Below, piece after piece: positions 15,775-23,246 of a stretch of 64,000 nt of DNA; the stretch's first letter is position 1; every line of letters begins with the position of its first letter. This DNA comes from Streptomyces sp. NBC_00620 (lineage in GTDB: Bacteria; Actinomycetota; Actinomycetes; Streptomycetales; Streptomycetaceae). The stretch covers positions 558,001 through 622,000 of the forward strand of contig NZ_JAPENY010000002.1 of NCBI RefSeq assembly GCF_026341825.1, given 5' to 3'. Both the position numbers and the translations under genes were made by a program. The notes under the pieces were generated by a model. That model ran no database searches. It worked only from the letters and a program-made list of their open reading frames with translations, and was not told where the DNA came from.

Positions 15775-17238
15775 ATGTCGCTCACCCGCAGGGACTTCGC
15801 CAGTAAATCCGCGGTCACCGGTGCCGGTGTCGTGCTGGCCGGCAGTGTCGGCGCCCTCGCCACCGCGCCGAACGCCCTCGCGTCCACGGAGACCGAGACC
15901 GACAGCGAGAGTGCGGACGCGGAATCGGCGGACCGGAAGCACGGCGTCGGCTACGGACCGCTGATCCCCGACCCGAAGGGCCTGCTCGCGCTGCCCGCCG
16001 GGTTCTCGTACCGCGTCATCACCTACAGCGGCAAGACCAAGCTGGAGTCGGGCGAGTCCACGCCGTCCAACCACGACGGCACGTCGACCTTCGACGGCCC
16101 GCGCGGCACCACTCTCCTCGTCAACAACCACGAGCTGGCCGGCCCCCGCGCCAACTGGCCCCACCCGGTGCCGCTCACCGAGGGCCTGGTCTACGACCCG
16201 GCCGCGGCCGGCGGCTGCACGGTCGTCGAGATCCGCCCCGGCGGCCAGGTCGCCGAATGGGTCGGCATCGCTGGCACCGCCACCAACTGCGCGGGCGGCA
16301 ACACCCCTTGGGGCACCTGGCTCACCTGCGAGGAGACCGAGGACAAGACCGGCACCAACGGCTTCACCAAGGACCACGGCTACGTCTTCGAGGTCGACCC
16401 CGAGGACCGCCGCCGCAACAAGAACCCCAAGCCCATCAAGGCACTCGGCCGCTACGCCCACGAGGCCGTCGTCGTCGACCCCAAGCGCGGCCGCCTCTAC
16501 CTCACCGAGGACGCCTCGGGCCCCAACGGTCTCCTGTACCGCTGGACGCCGCCGCAGGGCTTCGAGCACGGACACGGCCAGCTGGCCACCCTCGCCGACG
16601 ACGCGGGCGCGTACCAGGCCTTCAAGTGCTTCGACTCCGGCGGCAAGTTCGTCGACGACCTCTCCCGCGCCACCAAGATCGGCACGGTGTACGGCGTGGA
16701 CTGGGTCGACGTTCCCGACCGCGACGCCAAGACGGTCTCCGTCCGCAAGCAGTTCACCACCGGTCAGGTCACCCGCGCCCGCAAGCTCGAAGGCATGTGG
16801 TGGGGCGACGGCGGCGTGTACATCGTCTCCTCGTACGCCCGCACCGAGAGCCCCGGTCAGGCGCACGACGGCGCCGTCTGGTTCTACGACCCCAAGCGCC
16901 GCACCCTGACGCTGAAGGTCCTGATCGGCGTGAACCCCGACCCGTCCGTCGACGGCGCCTTCGACGGCCCCGACAACATCACCGTCTCCCCGTACGGCGG
17001 CCTCGTCATCGCCGAGGACGGCGAGGGCATCCAGCACCTGTTCGGCGCAACCGACAGCGGCCGTACGTACCCGATCGCACGCAACGAACTGAACATCGGC
17101 ACCGAAGCGGAGCCGGAGTACAGCGAGTTCACCGGCGTCACGTTCTCGCCCGACGGCAAGACGCTGTTCGCCAACATTCAGGTGCCGGGAATCATGCTGG
17201 CCATCAAGGGTCCCTGGAAGCGCCAGAAGCGCGGCTAG
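15775..17238 (+). CDS. PhoX/DUF839-family alkaline phosphatase, Tat-exported
   Basis: 487 residues from the ATG at 15775, preceded by CAGGAG. The signal peptide has the twin-arginine motif (LTRRDFASKSAVTG) and a hydrophobic core ending near ALA-ST, so the folded enzyme is exported. The mature part is the DUF839/PhoX beta-propeller: LVNNHELAGPRANWPHPVPL, LTCEETEDK, YAHEAVVVDPKRGRLYLTED, FDGPDNITVSPYGGLVIAED. PhoX enzymes bind Ca and Fe and remove phosphate from many organic esters. The PHO box upstream supports phosphate control. Some Streptomyces DUF839 paralogues have no proven activity, so the exact substrate is uncertain. Confidence 0.85.
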   Translation: MSLTRRDFASKSAVTGAGVVLAGSVGALATAPNALASTETETDSESADAESADRKHGVGYGPLIPDPKGLLALPAGFSYRVITYSGKTKLESGESTPSNHDGTSTFDGPRGTTLLVNNHELAGPRANWPHPVPLTEGLVYDPAAAGGCTVVEIRPGGQVAEWVGIAGTATNCAGGNTPWGTWLTCEETEDKTGTNGFTKDHGYVFEVDPEDRRRNKNPKPIKALGRYAHEAVVVDPKRGRLYLTEDASGPNGLLYRWTPPQGFEHGHGQLATLADDAGAYQAFKCFDSGGKFVDDLSRATKIGTVYGVDWVDVPDRDAKTVSVRKQFTTGQVTRARKLEGMWWGDGGVYIVSSYARTESPGQAHDGAVWFYDPKRRTLTLKVLIGVNPDPSVDGAFDGPDNITVSPYGGLVIAEDGEGIQHLFGATDSGRTYPIARNELNIGTEAEPEYSEFTGVTFSPDGKTLFANIQVPGIMLAIKGPWKRQKRG

Positions 17239-17283
17239 TTAATTCGCTCGCCCGTCCCGCGGTACGCCTCTTACAGTGATGCA

Positions 17284-17423
17284 TGTCCAGGTGCGAAGGC
17301 AGGACCTACTTCCACTGATAATGGGGCGGCCGCGGGTTCGAGTCCCGTCACCGGTACAACGCGCCGGTGTAGCTCAGGGGTTAGAGCACCTACGTCGGTT
17401 CCGCCGGCTTTGAACTCTGGACA
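17284..17423 (+). ncRNA. Y RNA-like RNA 1 (YrlA type) with tRNA-like module
   Basis: The ends pair: TGTCCAG (17284-17290) with CTGGACA (17417-17423). Inside is an asymmetric internal loop (GTGCGAA 17291-17297 opposite GGCTTTGAACT) and a second helix GGC-A-GGACC (17298-17306) with GGTTCCGCC (17397-17405). The far end is a circularly permuted tRNA: T-arm CGGGTTCGAGTCCCG (17333-17347), acceptor hairpin CACCGG/CCGGTG (17349-17369), D-arm GCTC-AGGGGTTA-GAGC (17372-17387). This is the plan of bacterial YrlA RNAs that bind Rsr (Ro60), whose gene follows at 17732. The exact ends are inferred from pairing. Confidence 0.85.
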
Positions 17424-17438
17424 CCACAACTTCATGCA

Positions 17439-17510
17439 CCTCCCGGTGCGAAGGCTGCGGCTACTTCTCTCTCAAAGAATCCAGGCCGCCGCCGATTTGA
17501 TCTCGGGAGG
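17439..17510 (+). ncRNA. Y RNA-like RNA 2, short form without tRNA-like module
   Basis: Outer helix CCTCCCG (17439-17445) with CGGGAGG (17504-17510); internal loop GTGCGAA opposite GATTTGATCT; inner helix GGCTGCGGC (17453-17461) with GCCGCCGCC (17485-17493) broken by one mismatch. This is the same Ro-binding stem as in RNA 1. The apical part is only 23 bases and can form TTCT/AGAA, so no T-arm, acceptor or D-arm is present. It lies 15 bases after RNA 1 and 13 before RNA 3, suggesting processing from one precursor. Confidence 0.7.
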
Positions 17511-17523
17511 CGCAGCTCATGGT

Positions 17524-17678
17524 GTGTGCCCGGTGCGCAGGCAGCGGATACTTCGGGAACTGGTGGGGAAGATTCCTCATGCGGGTTCGAATCCCGTCAT
17601 CGACCTCGGGTCGGTGTGGCGGAATGGAAGACGCGCCAGTTTATAAGCAACCGTCGCCGATTCCGACCTCGGGCACGC
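17524..17678 (+). ncRNA. Y RNA-like RNA 3 (YrlA type) with tRNA-like module
   Basis: Outer helix GTGTGCCCG (17524-17532) with CGGGCACGC (17670-17678); internal loop GTGCGCA opposite GATTCCGACCT; inner helix GGCAGCGG (17540-17547) with CCGTCGCC (17651-17658). Permuted tRNA part: T-arm CGGGTTCGAATCCCG (17582-17596), acceptor hairpin CATCGAC-CTCGG-GTCGGTG (17598-17616), D-arm with a GCG/CGC stem (17619-17634) resembling tRNA-Leu. The motif reads GCGCAGG rather than GCGAAGG, so Rsr affinity may differ. It ends 53 bases before the Rsr start codon. Confidence 0.83.
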
Positions 17679-17731
17679 TCCATTTGCTGCGCCTCCCTCC
17701 GTTACACCAATGAATTCGGGGGGAATTCACC

Positions 17732-19315
17732 ATGGCACGATTCAACATCAAGTCCGCGAAGGCTCAGCCCACTTCGCGTGTGACGTCGACGGGGCGAGTG
17801 CTCCGTACCTATCAGGGCGGCCGTGGTCAGGAGCGTGACCCGCGCTCCGAGCTCTTTCTGCTCGCCGTGGCCAACTTCGTTTCGCAGCAGACCTTTTACG
17901 AGACCGGCGCGGACCGCGACGACCGGTTCGCCGTGCTGGTGCGCGAGCTCGCCGTCGCCGACCCGTCGTGGACGGCCGCGCTGCTCGGCTGGCTGCGCGG
18001 CGAGGGCAACCTGCGTACGGCCTCGATCGTGGGCGCCGCCGAGTACGTGAAGGCGCGCCTCGATGTGGGCGCCACCGACGGCCCGACGAACCGCCAGGTC
18101 ATCGCCTCCGTGCTGCGACGCCCCGACGAGCCCGGCGAGCTGCTCGCCTACTGGACCTCCCAGTACGGCCGCAACGTGCCCAAGCCCGTCAAGCGGGGCA
18201 TCGCCGACGCCGTACGACGTCTCTACAACGGCAAGTCGCTGCTGAAGTACGACACCGCGTCCAAGGGGTACCGCTTCGGCGACATCCTCAACCTGGTGCA
18301 CGCGGCGCCGGACCCCGGCAAGCCGTGGCAGGGCGAGCTGTTCCAGTACGCGCTGGACCGGCGGCACAACCCGGACACGGCCGTCGTGCCCAAGTCGCTG
18401 CCCGTACTCGTGGCCCACCGTGACCTGATGGCGCTGCGGCCCGCCAAGCGGCGCAAGGTCGTGACCGGAGCGCACGGTGCGGAGCGCCTGGCCGATGCGG
18501 GCATGACCTGGGAGGCGCTGGCCGGCTGGCTGCAGGGCCCGATGGACAAGGCGGCCTGGGAGGCCGTCATCCCGTCCATGGGCGCGATGGCGCTCGTCCG
18601 GAACCTGCGGAACTTCGACGAGGCGGGTGTCAGTGACGAGGTGGCGGCTCAGGTCGCCGCGAAGATCAGTGACCCGGCGGAGGTGGCGCGTTCGCGGCAG
18701 TTCCCGTTCCGCTACCTCGCCGCGTACCAGCACGCGCCCTCGCTGCGCTGGTCGTACCCGCTGGAGCAGGCGCTCGGCCACTCGCTGGCCAATGTGCCCG
18801 CGCTGCCGGGGCGGACGCTCGTCCTCGTCGACCGGTCGGGCTCGATGTTCTTCTCGCGGCTGTCGGACCGGTCCGAGCTCAACCGGGCCGACGCGGCGGC
18901 GATCTTCGGTACGGCGCTTGCGCTGCGGGCGGCGGACGCGGATCTTGTCGAGTTCGGTACGAGCAGCAAGCGTGTGAAGTTCCGCCGGGGTGAGTCCGTG
19001 CTGAAGGTGCTCGAGCGCTTCGGCGACCTCGGCGGCACCAACACCACCGAGGCGGTCCGGCAGCACTTCAAGAAGCACGACCGGGTGCTGATCGTCACCG
19101 ACGAGCAGGCTGCGGCGAGCTACTACGGCGACCCGACCGAGCAGGTTCCGGCGCAGGTACCGGTCTATACGTGGAACCTGGCCGGGTATCGGGCGGGGCA
19201 CGGTCCGTCGGGCGCCGGGAACAGGCACACGTTCGGGGGGCTCTCGGATGCGGCTTTCCGGATGGTGCCGCTGCTGGAGGGGGCTCGGGATGCCGATTGG
19301 CCTTGGGGTGCCTGA
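17732..19315 (+). CDS. rsr: Ro60/Rsr orthologue, TROVE-domain RNA-binding protein
   Basis: 527 residues. The TROVE domain of HEAT-like helical repeats spans about 1-340 (LFLLAVANFVSQQTFYE, VRELAVADPSWTAALLGWLR, WEAVIPSMGAMALVRNLRNF). The C-terminal von Willebrand A domain carries a MIDAS motif DRSGSMFFS near residue 367 and GGTNTTEA. Ro60 is a ring that binds misfolded RNA ends in its hole and Y RNA on its outside; bacterial Rsr works with YrlA and polynucleotide phosphorylase in RNA decay and stress recovery. Three Y RNA-like structures lie directly upstream. The start has ribosome site GGGGGG. A terminator follows at 19342. Confidence 0.95.
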   Translation: MARFNIKSAKAQPTSRVTSTGRVLRTYQGGRGQERDPRSELFLLAVANFVSQQTFYETGADRDDRFAVLVRELAVADPSWTAALLGWLRGEGNLRTASIVGAAEYVKARLDVGATDGPTNRQVIASVLRRPDEPGELLAYWTSQYGRNVPKPVKRGIADAVRRLYNGKSLLKYDTASKGYRFGDILNLVHAAPDPGKPWQGELFQYALDRRHNPDTAVVPKSLPVLVAHRDLMALRPAKRRKVVTGAHGAERLADAGMTWEALAGWLQGPMDKAAWEAVIPSMGAMALVRNLRNFDEAGVSDEVAAQVAAKISDPAEVARSRQFPFRYLAAYQHAPSLRWSYPLEQALGHSLANVPALPGRTLVLVDRSGSMFFSRLSDRSELNRADAAAIFGTALALRAADADLVEFGTSSKRVKFRRGESVLKVLERFGDLGGTNTTEAVRQHFKKHDRVLIVTDEQAAASYYGDPTEQVPAQVPVYTWNLAGYRAGHGPSGAGNRHTFGGLSDAAFRMVPLLEGARDADWPWGA

Positions 19316-19341
19316 CTGAGTCCGGGTTCGGTTTGGTTTGG

Positions 19342-19371
19342 GTGCGACCCGTGCTTCGGTGCGGGTCGCAC
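19342..19371 (+). terminator. Terminator after rsr
   Basis: GTGCGACCCG (19342-19351) pairs perfectly with CGGGTCGCAC (19362-19371); the 10-base loop contains TTCG. It lies 26 bases after the rsr stop and just before the promoter of the next gene. Confidence 0.75.
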
Positions 19372-19373
19372 TC

Positions 19374-19402
19374 TTGTGCGGGAGCTGCCTGACATCTAAC
19401 AT
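19374..19402 (+). promoter_or_regulatory. Leaderless promoter of the GntR gene
   Basis: TTGTGC (19374-19379), a 17-base spacer, and TAACAT (19397-19402), followed 8 bases later by the ATG at 19411. No ribosome site is present, so the mRNA should start at or next to the ATG. The AT-rich stretch TCTAACATTTCAG could also hold the GntR operator. Confidence 0.6.
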
Positions 19403-19410
19403 TTCAGTGC

Positions 19411-20052
19411 ATGGAAGCGATACCTCGGACCCTGCTCAGGGACCGCGCGTACGAGGCGATACGGGACGCCATCGTGGCCGGCGACATTGCGCCGGGCGCC
19501 GTCGTGAAGGACGCCGAGCTGGCCGAGCGGCTCGGGCTTTCGCGGGCGCCCGTACGGGATGCCTTCTCCCGGCTCGTCGACGAAGGCCTGCTGGAGTCCA
19601 AGCCGCAGAGCTACACGCGGGTGACCGCTGTGGTGGCCGCCGATGTCCGCGACGCCGCGGCCGTCGTCGGCGCCATGCACGAGCTGGTCACTCGGGCGGC
19701 GCTGCCCCGGCTTGGCGCCGACCACATCGGTGCCATGCGGGAGTCCAACGCGCGCTTCGCCGCGGCCGTGCGCGACGGTGACGTGTCCGCCGCGCTGCGT
19801 GCCGACGACGAACTGCACGACGTACTCGTCCGGGTGAGCGGGAATCGTGCCGCCGCCGCCACCGTCGCCCGCTACACCCCGCTCATCCGGCGCCTGGAGC
19901 GGCGCCGGTTCGGCGAGGGCGGCAACTGCCGTTCGGCCGGGCTGCACGACGAGTTGATCGACGCCTGTGCCGTCGGCGATGTGGACGAGGCCATCCGCGT
20001 CACGGCGGAGATCTGGCGTGGCCTCGAAGACCTGGCCGATCTCGATACCTGA
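19411..20052 (+). CDS. GntR-family (FCD type) regulator of ACC deaminase
   Basis: 213 residues. The winged helix-turn-helix spans about 8-70 (LLRDRAYEAIRDAIVAGDIA, PGAVVKDAELAERLGLSRAP, VRDAFSRLVDEGLL). The helical FCD ligand-binding domain follows (about 80-205), with His residues in the metal/ligand pocket pattern (AMHELV, DELHDVL, GLHDELI). The ACC deaminase gene starts 14 bases after the stop in the same direction, so the regulator most likely senses ACC or a related amino acid and controls both genes from the leaderless promoter upstream. Confidence 0.9.
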   Translation: MEAIPRTLLRDRAYEAIRDAIVAGDIAPGAVVKDAELAERLGLSRAPVRDAFSRLVDEGLLESKPQSYTRVTAVVAADVRDAAAVVGAMHELVTRAALPRLGADHIGAMRESNARFAAAVRDGDVSAALRADDELHDVLVRVSGNRAAAATVARYTPLIRRLERRRFGEGGNCRSAGLHDELIDACAVGDVDEAIRVTAEIWRGLEDLADLDT

Positions 20053-20066
20053 TCCGTGGAGGACCC

Positions 20067-21083
20067 ATGTCACTTGACTCGTATGCCCGTTACCCCCTGC
20101 TCTTCGGTCCCTCGCCCGTGCACCCGCTGGAGAGGCTCACCAAGCACCTCGGTGGCGCCTCGCTCTGGGCCAAGCGGGAGGACTGCAACTCCGGGGTTGC
20201 TTACGGGGGGAACAAGACCCGCAAGCTGGAGTACCTCGTCGCCGACGCGCTTGCGAAGGGGTGCGACACGCTTGTTTCCATTGGTGGGGTGCAGTCCAAC
20301 CACACCCGTCAGGTCGCGGCCTGCGCGGCGCGGGCCGGGCTGAAGTGTGTTCTGGTTCAGGAGAGTTGGGTGGAGTGGCCCGACTCCGTCTACGACAAGG
20401 TCGGGAACATCCTCATCAGCCGGCTCGCCGGAGCCGACGTACGGCTCGTGCGGGCCGGGTTCGGGATCGGGTTCAAGGAGAGCTGGGAGCGGGCGCTGGC
20501 TGAGGTGGTGGAGGCGGGCGGTATGCCGTACGCCATTCCGGCGGGGGCTTCCGATCATCCGTTGGGTGGGCTGGGGTTTGCCGGCTGGGCCTACGAAGTC
20601 GCCGAGCAGGAGCGGGAGTTGGGGGTTTTCTTCGACACCGTTGTGGTGTGTTCGGTGACCGGGTCTACCCAGGCCGGGATGGTCGCCGGGTTCGCCGCAC
20701 TGGAGGAGACGGGTGGGCGGTCGCGGCGTGTTGTCGGGATCGACGCGTCGGCTGCGCCTGCGCGTACCCGTGAGCAGGTTGCCCGGATTGCCCACGGGAC
20801 GGGGCAACTCATCCGTGTGCAGAAGGAGTTGACCGAGGCGGACGTCGAGCTGGACGAGCGGTATCACGCGGGCACTTATGGGATACCCGATGAGGCCACG
20901 CTGGACGCGATGCGGCTTGCTGCGCGGACGGAGGGGATGGTCACCGACCCCGTGTACGAGGGGAAGTCGATGGCCGGGATGGTGGATCTGGTGGCGCGGG
21001 GGGAGATCGCGGGGGACTCGACCGTGCTGTACGCGCATCTGGGCGGGCAGCCTGCGTTGAACGCCTACAGTGCGTTGTTCTGA
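20067..21083 (+). CDS. acdS: 1-aminocyclopropane-1-carboxylate deaminase
   Basis: 338 residues, the normal length. PLP enzyme of the tryptophan synthase beta fold that turns ACC, the plant ethylene precursor, into 2-oxobutyrate and ammonia in the cytoplasm. Evidence: REDCNSGVAYGGNKTRKLEY with the PLP-binding Lys50, IGGVQSNHTRQVAA with the catalytic Ser, and DPVYEGKSMAGM with the Tyr-Glu pair that separates true ACC deaminases from D-cysteine desulfhydrases; the late AHLGGQPALNAYS also fits. Preceded by its own GntR regulator. It points to life around plants and fits the pectin locus further right. Confidence 0.92.
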   Translation: MSLDSYARYPLLFGPSPVHPLERLTKHLGGASLWAKREDCNSGVAYGGNKTRKLEYLVADALAKGCDTLVSIGGVQSNHTRQVAACAARAGLKCVLVQESWVEWPDSVYDKVGNILISRLAGADVRLVRAGFGIGFKESWERALAEVVEAGGMPYAIPAGASDHPLGGLGFAGWAYEVAEQERELGVFFDTVVVCSVTGSTQAGMVAGFAALEETGGRSRRVVGIDASAAPARTREQVARIAHGTGQLIRVQKELTEADVELDERYHAGTYGIPDEATLDAMRLAARTEGMVTDPVYEGKSMAGMVDLVARGEIAGDSTVLYAHLGGQPALNAYSALF

Positions 21084-21156
21084 GACGGGGGCTCGGGGCC
21101 GGCGACCCGTCTGAGTAAGGTACGGAGAGGGTCCCCGGTTGGCGAGGAGTGTCTGG

Positions 21157-21723
21157 ATGGCGCAGGTCAAGCCGATGCGGGCGGATGCGCGGCGGAACTA
21201 TGAGCGGCTGCTCAAAGAGGCGGCGGTCGCCTTCGCCGAGCACGGGGAGGGCGCGTCGCTCGACGACATCGCGAAGAAGGCCGGGGTCGGGTCCGGGACG
21301 CTGTACCGGCACTTTCCTACGCGGCGGGCGCTGTTGGAGGCCGTGTACGTCGACACCATCGAGGCGATTGCCGCTCGCGCGGACGCGATCGCGGCGGTGT
21401 TGCCGCCTGGCGAGGCGCTGGTGGAGTGGCTGAACGAGCTGAGCCTGTCCATGATCCAGGTCCGCGGGCTGAAGGCGCTGCTGGGGAGTGCTGTCGCGGA
21501 GTCGAGCACCGCCGTGCGCACTGCGTGCGGGACCTCGCTGAACAGGGCGGTCGCTCGGCTGGTCGAGGCGGCTCAGCTTGAGGGGACGCTGCGGGGGGAT
21601 GTGCTGCCTGTCGAGGTGTTGCGGCTGGCTCTTGGGGTGGCCAGTGCGTCGGAGCTGACTGACGGCGAGGGGAAGCAGATCCGGCGGTATCTGGCGCTGC
21701 TCACGGAGGGGCTTCGGCCTTAG
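21157..21723 (+). CDS. TetR/AcrR family transcriptional regulator
   Basis: 188 residues from the ATG at 21157 (MAQVKPMRADARRNYERLLK), chosen because GAGGAG lies about 10 bases upstream. HTH at about 12-58 (EAAVAFAEHGEGASLDDIAK, VGSGTLYRHFPTRRALLEAV). The C-terminal region resembles the TetR group with an AEFR-like C-domain found beside dehydrogenases and MFS pumps. No neighbour in the same direction follows, so the target is unclear. Confidence 0.88.
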   Translation: MAQVKPMRADARRNYERLLKEAAVAFAEHGEGASLDDIAKKAGVGSGTLYRHFPTRRALLEAVYVDTIEAIAARADAIAAVLPPGEALVEWLNELSLSMIQVRGLKALLGSAVAESSTAVRTACGTSLNRAVARLVEAAQLEGTLRGDVLPVEVLRLALGVASASELTDGEGKQIRRYLALLTEGLRP

Positions 21724-21765
21724 CGCCGGGTGCGCCCTGAGTGCCTGCTGTCCGGTGGGTGGGTC

Positions 21766-21880
21766 GGGGGCGTGCCGGTACGTCCCCGCCCGCCGCCGCC
21801 GGATCAGACCTTGGGCGAGTGGAGACGGGTTCGGTGACGCGAACGTACGCGACGGGCATGGGACGTACCGGCACGCCCCC
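21766..21880. repeat. Perfect 21-bp inverted repeat
   Basis: The 21 bases at 21766-21786 (GGGGGCGTGCCGGTACGTCC then C) are the exact reverse complement of 21860-21880, with 73 bases between. It lies between the convergent TetR and TerD genes (240-base gap 21724-21963). As RNA it would make a long hairpin and could act as a two-way terminator. No open reading frame there looks coding. Confidence 0.75.
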
Positions 21881-21963
21881 TTCCGTCGTTTGCGGGTGCG
21901 GGAGGGGGCGGTGCGTGGTGCGTGGTGGTGCCGTGCGTGGTGGCGCCTTGCCGTTCGGTGTGG

Positions 21964-23148
21964 TCAGAGGGACTGGGCTGCTGGCTTCACCATGCCGCGG
22001 ACTGTGCGGGACTTGACGAAGTCGCCCAGGGCTGTCATTTCCCATTCGCCGGAGAACTGCTTGATCAGCTTTGCCATGATTACGCCCGTCTGGGCTTCGG
22101 CGCTGGTGAGGTCGAAGCGGACCAGTTCCTCGCCTGAGGCGGCGTCCAGGAGGCGGCAGTAGGCCTTGGCGACCTCGGTGAACTTCTGGCCGGAGAAAGA
22201 GTTGACCGTGAAGACCAGGCCCGTGACCTCCTGGGGGAGGCGGCCCAGGTCTACGACGATCACCTCGTCGTCGCCGCCGCCCTCGCCCGTGAGGTTGTCG
22301 CCGGAGTGCTTGATCGCGCCGTTGACGATGGAAAGCTTGCCGAAGTAGCAGCTGTCGATGTGGTTGCGCTGCGGGCCGTACGCGATGACCGAGGCGTCCA
22401 GGTCGATGTCCTTGCCGCGGAACGCGGGCTCCCAGCCGAGGCCCATCTTGACCTGGGAGAGCAGCGGGCGGCCGCCCTTGACCAGGGAGACGGTCTGGTT
22501 CTTCTGGAGGCTTACCCGGCCCTTGTCCAGGTTGATCTTGCCGGAGGGGGGAGGGGTGGGGGCCGCGGTCGTGGTGGGGGGAGCGGACGGGGGCGGCGGG
22601 GTCGTCACCTGGGGCTGGGGGGTGGGCGGGGTCGGCTGCTGTGCCGGTTCCTCCACCGAGACGCCGAAGTCCGTGGCGATGCCTGCCAGGCCGTTTGCGT
22701 AGCCCTGGCCTACGGCTCGGGCCTTCCAGGCGCCGTTGCGGAGGTAGACCTCCACGATCACCAGGGCCGTCTCCGAGCCCAGCTGGGGCGGGGTGAACGA
22801 CGCCAGTACGGAGTTGTCGTCCGCGTTGCGGATCGTGGCCGTGGGTTCGATGCCCTGGAAGGTCTGGCCCGCGGCGTCCGGGCTTGCCGTGACGACGATC
22901 TTCTCGATGCCAGGGGGGACCGCGGACGTGTCGACCGTGATCGCGTCGGGGGCCGAGCCGCCGCCCGAGCGGTAGGTCACTCCCGGGCCCGCGGGCTGGT
23001 TGTAGAAGATGAAGTCGTCGTCGGAGCGCACCTTGCCGTCGGCGGTGAGCAGCAGGCTCGAAACGTCGAGCCGCACCGGGGCGGCGACGTCCACCGTCAC
23101 GCGGGCGACGGGGAGAGGGATGTTCGAGCCGGGGGTCATAGCTGTCAT
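21964..23148 (-). CDS. Two-domain TerD-family tellurium-resistance-like protein
   Basis: 394 residues. The N-terminal TerD-like domain (about 12-175) has LLTADGKVRSDDDFIFYNQP and ASFTPPQLGSETALVIVEVY. A Pro/Thr/Gln-rich linker of about 45 residues follows (about 180-225). The C-terminal TerD domain has INLDKGRVSLQKNQTVSLVK, VKMGLGWEP, DLDASVIAY, DNLTGEGGGDDEVIVVDLGR and an EWEM...GDF end. The GDN/DD motifs are the Ca-binding sites of TerD. Such proteins are many in Streptomyces and act in cytoplasmic stress and development more than in tellurite resistance. An ATG at 23139 is an alternative start. Confidence 0.88.
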   Translation of the reverse strand: MTAMTPGSNIPLPVARVTVDVAAPVRLDVSSLLLTADGKVRSDDDFIFYNQPAGPGVTYRSGGGSAPDAITVDTSAVPPGIEKIVVTASPDAAGQTFQGIEPTATIRNADDNSVLASFTPPQLGSETALVIVEVYLRNGAWKARAVGQGYANGLAGIATDFGVSVEEPAQQPTPPTPQPQVTTPPPPSAPPTTTAAPTPPPSGKINLDKGRVSLQKNQTVSLVKGGRPLLSQVKMGLGWEPAFRGKDIDLDASVIAYGPQRNHIDSCYFGKLSIVNGAIKHSGDNLTGEGGGDDEVIVVDLGRLPQEVTGLVFTVNSFSGQKFTEVAKAYCRLLDAASGEELVRFDLTSAEAQTGVIMAKLIKQFSGEWEMTALGDFVKSRTVRGMVKPAAQSL

Positions 23149-23195
23149 GACTGGGGTAACGAGCGGGGGCGCTTTACCGTTCCCTTACCAAGCGA

Positions 23196-23239
23196 GGAGT
23201 TGCTCCGGGTGGGGGGTGGGGCCCGCCCGAAGCAACTCC
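23196..23239 (-). terminator. Terminator of the polyol import/dehydrogenase operon
   Basis: GGAGTTGCT (23196-23204) pairs with AGCAACTCC (23231-23239); inside, GGGTGGG pairs with CCCGCCC. It lies 8 bases beyond the stop of the dehydrogenase gene on the minus strand. Confidence 0.7.
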
Positions 23240-23246
23240 GGATGCC

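Noticed and set aside
17333..17387. Pseudo-tRNA or split tRNA gene
   Set aside because: The T-arm comes before the acceptor and D-arm, there is no anticodon arm, and the whole is enclosed by a Y RNA stem. A tRNA-like module of a Y RNA explains it better.
17410..17783. Short open reading frames across the RNA region before rsr
   Set aside because: They run through paired RNA stems, have Arg/Pro-rich composition typical of chance frames in GC-rich DNA, and lack ribosome sites.
21741..22137. Small Arg/Gly-rich reading frames between TetR and TerD genes
   Set aside because: No ribosome site, chance-like composition, and they run over the long inverted repeat and the TerD 3' end.
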